7,898 bases of DNA from Deltaproteobacteria bacterium (GTDB taxonomy: Bacteria; Desulfobacterota_B; Binatia; Binatales; Binataceae). Of the stretch, positions 1 through 5,006 are shown piece after piece (the stretch's first letter is position 1; every line of letters starts with the position of its first letter). The stretch lies in contig JAKAVX010000102.1 of the NCBI GenBank assembly GCA_021827465.1, positions 1 to 7,898 on the forward strand, read 5' to 3'. A model generated the notes under the pieces. The model saw only the letters and a list, made by a program, of their open reading frames with translations, did not search any database and was not told the origin of the DNA. The position numbers and the translations under genes are program-made.

Positions 1-318
1 GTAACTTCTTTCGTTAAAGCTTTTAGGGATACAATCGAGCTTGCTAAGCTCGGCCAAATGGAGTACAAAGAACCTGAGGAAATAGAGCACTTGGAAGAAC
101 GGCAATCAGAACAAACAGCCCGGTCTATGACCCGGACCGATGGAATCGGCAAACCTACGATAACGACGGGGGAGCAAGAGTTTTTCCGGTCGAAGCTCTC
201 GCCGGAAAGCACTGTCCGCGTGCTTGTTACCGGACCAGCCGGACCAAAGGAAATCGACAAGCTGATTCGCCTGCTTCAGCTTCAAAAAGAAGTAATGCAA
301 GAAGACGCGGGGAATTAG
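1..318 (+). CDS. C-terminal part of an unrecognised protein, 5' end outside window
   Basis: The frame is open from base 1 through an ATG at 58 to a TAG at 316-318, so at least 105 codons are visible and the gene probably begins upstream of the window; starting it at 58 would be arbitrary. The visible part starts with a helix-like stretch (SFVKAFRDTIELAKLGQ), continues with a charged, probably disordered linker rich in Glu, Gln, Arg and Thr, and ends in a compact unit with a beta-like segment (STVRVLVTGP) followed by an amphipathic helix (KEIDKLIRLLQLQKEVM). This tail pattern recalls C-terminal regions of some DUF5343-type hypothetical proteins, but that is a loose impression and not an assignment. 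It is not a transposase or Cas protein that I recognise. No function is proposed. Confidence 0.55.
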   Translation, partial: VTSFVKAFRDTIELAKLGQMEYKEPEEIEHLEERQSEQTARSMTRTDGIGKPTITTGEQEFFRSKLSPESTVRVLVTGPAGPKEIDKLIRLLQLQKEVMQEDAGN

Positions 319-323
319 CGGCC

Positions 324-363
324 TCAAACTAGGCCACTCCCACTTTCAAAACCGGCCACTCCC
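324..363. repeat. Two 18-bp direct repeats, period 22 bp
   Basis: Bases 324-341 and 346-363 match at 15 of 18 positions and share the invariant core ggccactccc preceded by tcaaa. Read on the other strand the unit is gggagtggcc followed by a T-rich stretch. This resembles the short iterated transposase-binding repeats at the ends of IS21-family elements, but no istA or istB gene is in the window, so the IS21 link is a guess. A 5-bp inverted repeat (ggcct at 320-324, aggcc at 331-335) overlaps the first copy just after the stop codon at 316-318; it has no T-tract and is not a convincing terminator. Confidence 0.5.
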
Positions 364-495
364 GGCCAAATTAGGCTAGTACCCGGCTGCCGCGCCCTGC
401 GGCATGCGAGCAAGCGCATCGTACTCGATTTTCCGCTTCGTTTTCCGCAGCCGATTTGAGCGCACGCCCGAAAAGTCTTCAAATTACCGCGCCGG

Positions 496-527
496 CCGCT
501 AGCGAATAAAGACCGCTAGTGAATAAA
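496..527. repeat. Tandem 15-bp repeat at the end of the membrane-protein gene
   Basis: ccgctagcgaataaa (496-510) and ccgctagtgaataaa (513-527) differ at one base and have a 17-bp period. The right-hand copy contains the stop codon (cta at 516-518 on the plus strand) and last three codons of the minus-strand gene; the left-hand copy lies just past the stop. It looks like a small local tandem duplication. No function is implied. Confidence 0.6.
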
Positions 528-1193
528 CATGTCGAGGTTCTTACACCCGGGCTGCGGGGCGGGAACGTCGCTCCCCCATTGGCGGCATACTCCGCCTTTC
601 TCCACGCCGTCGAGCTGACGCACTATTTCGCGGTAGTTCGAGTCGAAGTCGACGTTGCACCCATAGCGAAAGCTCATAAACCAGTGGCAGCTTTGCTCGC
701 CGTAGTTCTGTAAGGCGCAAATATTGAGTTCGTCTCTGAGCGTGCAAAGGTACGTATGCCAAAATCGGGGGTCGCCCTTGCCGAAGCAATCCCGCGCCTG
801 CCGCAGCATATTGAGAAATTCGACCCGGTAGAAAAAGCCCGCGAGCCTGCCCGCGTGTGAACCCAGATCGCCGATCTTGTCTTCGAGCCGATCCCATATC
901 GGCGTGCGCAAGGGAAACCACGGCTTGTCCCAGGCGCTTTTAGCGGGCTGTTCGAAATTCAAGCGGGAGGCCGCGCCAGGTTCCTTCCAGTCGCCCGGCG
1001 GCGCCTGGCCGGCGACGTAAAAGACCTGCCAAGCCATCGCATCGCACAAATATCCGGCTTCCGAAATCAGCGCGGTTTTCTCCCCAAATTGCGGATACAC
1101 AAGGCTCAAAAAGGCCACGATTACCGCGCCGCCGGCGCCGAAAAACGCGGCCGCGATAACGCCGATCGCTTCCGTACGGTTTTTAAACCACAT
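516..1193 (-). CDS. Single-pass membrane protein with cysteine-rich domain, function unknown
   Basis: I chose the ATG at 1191-1193 (225 aa). The frame is open further up to a GTG at 1253, which would add 20 mostly basic residues (245 aa); neither start has a clear Shine-Dalgarno. From the ATG there is a short basic cytoplasmic tip (MWFKNRTE), one hydrophobic segment at about residues 9-32 (rich in Ala, Gly, Val, Phe), then a soluble domain of about 190 residues. Positive charges before the helix suggest the C-terminal domain faces outward. That domain has eight cysteines (in YLCDA, RDCFG, YLCTL, NICAL, QSCHW, YGCNV, GVCRQ and PGCKN contexts) and many aromatics, and there is no Cys before or in the membrane segment; an even number outside the membrane fits disulfide bonding. 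I recognise no family. It converges on nothing nearby and has no visible link to the CRISPR genes. Confidence 0.6.
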   Translation of the reverse strand: MWFKNRTEAIGVIAAAFFGAGGAVIVAFLSLVYPQFGEKTALISEAGYLCDAMAWQVFYVAGQAPPGDWKEPGAASRLNFEQPAKSAWDKPWFPLRTPIWDRLEDKIGDLGSHAGRLAGFFYRVEFLNMLRQARDCFGKGDPRFWHTYLCTLRDELNICALQNYGEQSCHWFMSFRYGCNVDFDSNYREIVRQLDGVEKGGVCRQWGSDVPAPQPGCKNLDMFIH

Positions 1194-1253
1194 CGCGACT
1201 TGCGCGTCCCGCCGCCTGCGCTGGCGCGTTACGGCCGCGCCGCTGCGGCGCAC

Positions 1254-1388
1254 CCATCTGCCGGGACCGACTTCGCGCGCGCCACGCCGCCCGCGGGACG
1301 CGATTCATTTGCATCGGGTGCAAGCTTCGGTGCTCAAGCTTCGAGAACTCCTCCGATCATCGAAGTGCAGCCTTGCCGGCGCCATCTT
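1254..1388. other. Gap between the membrane-protein gene and the end of proS
   Basis: I see no convincing gene, hairpin with T-tract, or repeat here. It would hold the promoter of the minus-strand membrane-protein gene if that gene is not co-transcribed with proS, which lies upstream of it on the same strand. No clear -35/-10 pair is visible. Confidence 0.4.
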
Positions 1389-2864
1389 TTAGTAAGCTTT
1401 GGCGAAGAAGGCGCGCTCGCAGGCCGTCTGGCCACACACGATGCAGCCGCGGGGCGCGACATCCTGGGCAAGCGGGATGGCGCGGCATGTCGCCCGGGTC
1501 TGCTCGCGGATCTTAGTCTCGCATGCCGCGCTGCCGCACCAGTATACGTAAGCGAGACCGCCGCCGCCTTCGCCCTCCATCTGTTGGCAAAAACTTTCGA
1601 AATCGGCGGGCTCGGTGGTTCGCGCGTCCATCGCACTCTTGGCCGCGCGATAAAAGCCGGTTTGCATTTCGCCGAGTATTGCGCCGACGCTTTCGGGCAG
1701 CCGGTTCAGCGCGCTTTTGAGCTTGCTCGCCGGCCCTGCGCGGTCGCGCCTTGCCAGCGTCGCTTCGCTCGCGGCCACGTCGCGTGGGCCGATCTCGATT
1801 CTAAGCGGCACGCCGCGCATCTCCCATTCGTTGAACTTGAAACCGGCGGTGACGCCCTCGCGGTCGTCGAGACGAGAACGCACGCCCGCCTGGGTCAGGG
1901 CCGCGAAAGCGCCGCGAGACGCGGCGATAACGTCGTCGCGCTCAGCGGGCTTGCGCCAGATCGGCACGATTGCGGCCTGCACCGGCGCCACCGCGGGCGG
2001 CAGCCGCAGACCCTGGTCGTCGCCGTGGACCATGATGAGCGCGCCGAGCAGCCGGGTCGAGACCCCCCAACTCGTTTGCCACACGTACTGTAACTGGTTT
2101 TTTTCGTCAAGGTAGCGGATCTCGAACGCGCGAGCGAAGTTCTGCCCCAGAAAATGCGAGGTCCCGCATTGGAGCGCCCGCCCGTCGGCCATCAGGCCCT
2201 CGATCGCGTAGGTTTCCACCGCGCCGGCAAATCGCTCGGCGGCGCTCTTGCGTCCGACGATAAGCGGGATGGCCAGAAACTCCTCGCAAAACGCGCGGTA
2301 TACCTCGAGTATCGCCAGCGTCTCGCCTTCGGCCTCTGCGCGCGTGGCGTGCGCGGTGTGACCTTCCTGCCACAAAAACTCGGTGGTGCGCAAGAACATC
2401 CTGGTCCGCATCTCCCAGCGCACAACGTTGCACCATTGGTTCACCATCAGCGGCAGGTCGCGGTACGACTTGATCCATTGGGCGAACATGTAGTTGACTA
2501 TCGTCTCCGAGGTCGGACGCACGATCAGCGGCTCCTCCAGTTGTTTGCCGCCGCCGTGCGTCACCACCGCAAGCTCGGGCGAAAAGCCCTCGACGTGGCG
2601 GGCTTCTTTGCGGATGAAGCTTTGCGGGATAAACAGCGGAAAGTAGGCGTTCCTCGCCCCGGTGCGTTTGATCCGGCGGTCCAGTTCCGCGCAGATGTTC
2701 TCCCAGATCGCGAACCCTTCGGGGCGAAATACGATACAGCCGCGGACCGGAGAGTAATCGGCCAGCTCGGCGCGCAGGATCACTTCGTTGTACCAGGCGG
2801 AAAAATCCTGGCTTCGCGGCGTCACTTTTTTGTCGTCAGGTTTATTCGTCGTCGTCCCCATCAT
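1389..2864 (-). CDS. proS: Prolyl-tRNA synthetase, type 3 (archaeal/eukaryotic-like)
   Basis: This enzyme charges tRNA-Pro with proline using ATP, in the cytoplasm. The 491-residue length fits the short type 3 form, which lacks the editing insert of the long bacterial type. Class II synthetase landmarks are in order: the RPTSE loop at 116-120, motif 2 at about 149-171 (RWEMRTRMFLRTTEF then WQEGHTAH), the CGTSHFLGQNF segment at 233-243, and motif 3 at about 267-286 (GVSTRLLGALIMVHGDDQG). The anticodon-binding domain covers roughly 295-395 (GFKFNEWEMRGVPLRIEIGP). The C-terminal domain keeps four cysteines, C443, C448, C474 and C477, spaced as in the zinc site of this family, and ends in the characteristic Tyr. 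The start is one of two adjacent ATG codons (2859-2864); no good ribosome binding site precedes them. Nothing looks damaged. It borders the IS1380 remnant and is not part of the CRISPR operon. Confidence 0.96.
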   Translation of the reverse strand: MMGTTTNKPDDKKVTPRSQDFSAWYNEVILRAELADYSPVRGCIVFRPEGFAIWENICAELDRRIKRTGARNAYFPLFIPQSFIRKEARHVEGFSPELAVVTHGGGKQLEEPLIVRPTSETIVNYMFAQWIKSYRDLPLMVNQWCNVVRWEMRTRMFLRTTEFLWQEGHTAHATRAEAEGETLAILEVYRAFCEEFLAIPLIVGRKSAAERFAGAVETYAIEGLMADGRALQCGTSHFLGQNFARAFEIRYLDEKNQLQYVWQTSWGVSTRLLGALIMVHGDDQGLRLPPAVAPVQAAIVPIWRKPAERDDVIAASRGAFAALTQAGVRSRLDDREGVTAGFKFNEWEMRGVPLRIEIGPRDVAASEATLARRDRAGPASKLKSALNRLPESVGAILGEMQTGFYRAAKSAMDARTTEPADFESFCQQMEGEGGGGLAYVYWCGSAACETKIREQTRATCRAIPLAQDVAPRGCIVCGQTACERAFFAKAY

Positions 2865-2943
2865 TCATTGAGCGTTGCGAAGCGCGGCCGCGCGGCCAAT
2901 CTTTTTGGAACGCTGCGCGCGCGCCGCGGCGAAACGATTGTAA
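2865..2943. promoter_or_regulatory. Leader of proS, with GC palindrome
   Basis: This short gap separates the proS start from the IS1380 remnant and should hold the proS 5' leader. It contains a perfect 12-bp palindrome (ggccgcgcggcc, 2886-2897). On the minus strand a TACAAT (2942 to 2937) resembles a -10 box, but no matching -35 box is evident. The promoter assignment is weak. Confidence 0.25.
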
Positions 2944-3340
2944 CCTAAGCCTGAAGCGAAAATAAACCCGGATTTCCATTTTCCGAGTGGACTACCAACT
3001 TGCTAAAATGCGTAAAAAGCCGTGATGGACGCGGGTGTGGTTGCGTTGGGGGCGGCGCGGAGGTGGAGCGGCGGTGGGTGAGGCGCAAGAGGGTCCCTTT
3101 GAGCTCTCCTTCAACAACTCCTTGCGGGTTGACTTCCAAGGCGCGCCGGTGACTTCCGCCAGCGGCTGGCTGCTGGTGCGGGAGCTAGACGAACGATGGG
3201 GCCTGGCGGAACTCATCGAGCGGCACTTGACCGGCGCGCGCGGAAAGAACACCCAGTGGCCCTTGGCCGATCGGGTGCGGCAGCCGGGATACAGCCGCCT
3301 GGCGGGCTACGCGGACGTTAACCATGCCGAGCGCCTTTCC
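2944..3340 (+). mobile_element. Left-end fragment of an IS1380-family insertion sequence
   Basis: The right limit is where transposase similarity stops, at 3340. The left limit is inferred: a sequence beginning cctaagcctgaagcg at 2944 lies where the left terminal repeat should be, and IS1380-family ends commonly begin with CCT. An intact element of this family is about 1.6-1.7 kb; only about 0.4 kb remains, and no right-hand inverted repeat is visible. The fragment abuts the truncated end of cas1, which is read on the opposite strand. I cannot identify a target-site duplication, because the right end is missing. Confidence 0.6.
3074..3340 (+). pseudogene. IS1380-family transposase, N-terminal remnant
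   Basis: From the GTG at 3074 the frame reads GEAQEGPFELSF, then SLRVDFQGAPVTSASG, LVRELDERWGLAELIERHL, GKNTQWPLADRVRQ and YSRLAGYADVNHAERLS. This order and wording match the N-terminal region of IS1380-type transposases (family pattern: GKNTQ, PLADLLRQSVYSRLAGYEDVNDAERLS). An alternative in-frame GTG lies at 3035. Similarity ends after the Ser codon at 3338-3340. The frame stays open to 3691, but beyond 3340 it is only antisense cas1 sequence. The whole DDE catalytic domain is absent, so the product cannot transpose DNA. Several family-typical residues are changed (for example SV before YSRLAGY is PG), suggesting decay. Confidence 0.85.
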
Positions 3341-3343
3341 CCG

Positions 3344-3529
3344 GCCAGTGAAGTTGGCGAAGTAGATGCGAGCCGCATTGCCCTCGATCCCAAGAAGCTC
3401 ATCGAGTTCCTCCGCCTTCATCGCGGCTTCGGCGTAGCGCTTGAGCTGTGCGAGCGCGATTGCGGGCGGCTCAATGTGGTTACGGCGAAGCAGCGTCCGT
3501 TGATTGCGAATCTTCGCGGCAACAAACTC
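3344..3529 (-). pseudogene. cas1: Out-of-frame Cas1 remnant downstream of a frameshift
   Basis: Downstream of the break in the Cas4-Cas1 gene, clear Cas1 sequence continues in another frame: EFVAAKIRNQRTLLRRNH, IEPPAIALAQLKRYAEAAM, KAEELDELLGIEGNAARIYF and ANFTG. KIRNQRTLLRRNH and the GIEGNAARIYF block are classic Cas1 features, the latter holding the first metal-binding Glu (codon 3383-3385). Similarity stops at the Gly codon 3344-3346; beyond it the frame runs antisense through the transposase remnant to a stop at 3185. About 62 residues survive here. The later part of Cas1, with the remaining metal ligands (His and Asp), is missing. An internal ATG at 3419-3421 exists but there is no sign it is used. 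Confidence 0.88.
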
Positions 3530-4649
3530 GGAGGCAGAAGAACGCGTCTTCGGAGAGGGCGAACTGCCGCTTTCGAAGGAACACGTTCTTCAAACCGAGA
3601 CCTTGCGTCAGACCATAGAACCATCCGCCGTAAGAGAAGTGCGCTACCGGTTTCTCCGCCCAGCACAATCCCTGAAGCGCCGCCGCGCTGAATTGCACGT
3701 TTCCAAACACGTTTACCTGAGAAATCTCGCCGACGCGGACTTCCTGAACCGGTTTCTTTCGTTCCTTAATCTGAAGAACATCGCCGCTCTTGCCGATAAT
3801 CAGGCCATGGCCGGTAACGTAAAGTGGACGCAAATCGTCGCGAGCCGGAACAAGGCGACGGACCTTTTCATCGGCCGGCTCCGGCACGCCATTCATGTGC
3901 TCGTCGCCATCGAACAACGAAAGCTGTGGAGTCGGAGTAAACTCCGGCAACGATTCAACGAGCGCCGTCTCGTCAGGAAGGCAGATCCCGACCAGCGAGC
4001 ATCTAGGGCATTTCGGGCTGTCCACCAGCGGTCTAGGAATTCTGCCACCCAACGCGAGCGACCTCGCTCCATCTATTGCTGCAAGCGTTTCTGAAACGAG
4101 CGTCTCGTCGATGGGGACGCGGACCCGCTGGCGGGTTGCGTGGTAGTACGCGACCGCTTCGTCGCACTTGTAACCGTTGTCGCGAAGAATCATTGCTTGC
4201 GCGCACAGTTGAGTCCGATCAGCCGGCCAAGCTTCCGGCCCTTCCTCGCCCTCGCGCGGACTTCCTTTCTTGTAGTCAACGGGCACGACCGTTCCTGCAT
4301 CGCCCTCGACGAGATCCATCTTCGCGATCAGGCGATGCGTTTCGCTGCTCAGACTAACCGAGCGCGAATGGATCTGCGCTTCTTGATCCGGCGGTGGGAG
4401 AGGATCCGATTTTGTCTCGAGCTTCTCATGGCGAAGCTCGCCCTCGATTGTGTCGGCGCTGTGGGCGAAGATCCCCTCAACCCATTCGTAAAAGAAAAGC
4501 CGCGGGCAGTAGACGAATTCGTTCAACATCCGCGCGGGCACATAATCGGGAAGTTCGACTTCGACGCGCGGCGATCGCTCCGCCTTTGCTTCGGGTTCTG
4601 AGTTGGCTGATGGAACTGCGACTGGCTTGGATTGAGATGGATTCGGCAT
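3480..4649 (-). CDS. cas4-cas1: Cas4-Cas1 fusion, frameshifted in the Cas1 half
   Basis: Cas4-Cas1 fusions take part in CRISPR spacer acquisition; Cas4 trims and selects prespacers by their PAM and Cas1 integrates them with Cas2. The ATG at 4647-4649 gives 389 residues. An N-terminal Pro/Ser/Glu-rich tail (1-34) precedes Cas4, which has the motif around C48 (PARMLNEFVYCPRLFFYEWV), H74, the IAKMD motif with D112, VVPVDYKKG with D125 and K127, the QLCAQ motif at 147-151 and the cluster C214, C217, C223. C48 plus these three cysteines would bind the Fe-S cluster, so Cas4 looks intact. Cas1 begins near residue 273 (RPLYVTGHGLIIGKSGD) and is recognisable to FFCL at 370-373. The last 16 residues are out of frame and end at a TAA (3480-3482). 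Full fusions are about 550 aa. The gene starts 16 bases after cas2. Cas4 could still be active; Cas1 cannot. Confidence 0.9.
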   Translation of the reverse strand: MPNPSQSKPVAVPSANSEPEAKAERSPRVEVELPDYVPARMLNEFVYCPRLFFYEWVEGIFAHSADTIEGELRHEKLETKSDPLPPPDQEAQIHSRSVSLSSETHRLIAKMDLVEGDAGTVVPVDYKKGSPREGEEGPEAWPADRTQLCAQAMILRDNGYKCDEAVAYYHATRQRVRVPIDETLVSETLAAIDGARSLALGGRIPRPLVDSPKCPRCSLVGICLPDETALVESLPEFTPTPQLSLFDGDEHMNGVPEPADEKVRRLVPARDDLRPLYVTGHGLIIGKSGDVLQIKERKKPVQEVRVGEISQVNVFGNVQFSAAALQGLCWAEKPVAHFSYGGWFYGLTQGLGLKNVFLRKRQFALSEDAFFCLRVCCREDSQSTDAASP

Positions 4650-4665
4650 CTACGTGGGGACGCCC

Positions 4666-4995
4666 TCAGAGGCGTTCCTCTTTTGACGGCGAATCATTCT
4701 CGCCATCGACGACGATGCAGGGACTATCGATCGGCGAATATGCTTTGCCCAACGCCGTGATTACGCGATCGCCGCGTCCCTCCACTGGCCCCAGATCGAC
4801 AAACAAGACCTGATCATCGCGATGGTCGATGATTTCGCTCAGAGCATGGCGGCAGCGGACCAGGTCAGCGGACGTGAACTGGCATTCGAAGATCGAATAC
4901 TGAAGATGATCGCCAAAGTCGCGCATCGTCTTGAAAACCTGCCGCAGCCGCTTGTCATCGCAGATGTCATAGCAGACCAGATACGTATTGCGCAT
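4666..4995 (-). CDS. cas2: Cas2, CRISPR adaptation protein
   Basis: Cas2 dimers bridge two Cas1 dimers in the spacer-integration complex. The product is 109 aa and has the family's ferredoxin-like pattern: first strand YLVCYDICDD with the conserved Asp at residue 10, then helix KRLRQVFKTMRDFGDHLQ, strand YSIFECQF, a second helix (ADLVRCRHALSEII), strand DQVLFVDLGP and a final CIVV strand. I placed the start at the ATG 4993-4995 rather than at an upstream one at 5044-5046, because this puts the usual Met just before the first strand and leaves an AGGA (plus-strand tcct, 5002-5005) six bases ahead. It starts 11 bases after csb2 ends. The C-terminal tail (DGENDSPSKEERL) is charged. The sequence is undamaged, but without a working Cas1 it has no partner in this locus. 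Confidence 0.93.
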   Translation of the reverse strand: MRNTYLVCYDICDDKRLRQVFKTMRDFGDHLQYSIFECQFTSADLVRCRHALSEIIDHRDDQVLFVDLGPVEGRGDRVITALGKAYSPIDSPCIVVDGENDSPSKEERL

Positions 4996-5001
4996 GATGA
5001 T

Positions 5002-5005
5002 TCCT
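5002..5005 (-). promoter_or_regulatory. Ribosome binding site of cas2
   Basis: AGGA on the minus strand lies six bases before the ATG at 4995. It is the clearest Shine-Dalgarno in the operon and decides the short cas2 start over the in-frame ATG at 5046. It sits between the csb2 stop (5007-5009) and the cas2 start, suggesting cas2 is translated from the operon transcript. Confidence 0.65.
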
Positions 5006-5006
5006 A

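Noticed and set aside
106..327. Minus-strand ORF opposite the left-edge gene
   Set aside because: It has no recognisable features, and the plus-strand frame is open through the window edge with a more protein-like composition.
1089..2115. Long plus-strand ORFs across proS (1089-2093, 1717-2115, 2154-2948)
   Set aside because: Their translations are Arg/Ala/Pro-rich low-information sequence, antisense to a gene with all ProRS motifs.
2886..2908. GC palindrome followed by a run of five T as a plus-strand terminator
   Set aside because: No plus-strand gene ends nearby, and a 12-bp perfect palindrome leaves no proper loop.
2937..2965. Promoter for proS with the -35 box inside the IS left end
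   Set aside because: TACAAT at 2942-2937 is a fair -10 on the minus strand, but no hexamer near TTGACA lies 16-18 bases upstream.
3341..3691. Continuation of the plus-strand transposase frame to a stop at 3689-3691
   Set aside because: After 3340 the translation no longer resembles a transposase; the bases are the antisense of cas1, whose minus-strand reading gives clear Cas1 motifs.
3504..4813. Plus-strand ORFs antisense to cas4-cas1 (3504-4094, 4140-4601, 4394-4813)
   Set aside because: They show no recognisable domains and mirror the GC bias of the Cas4 coding strand.
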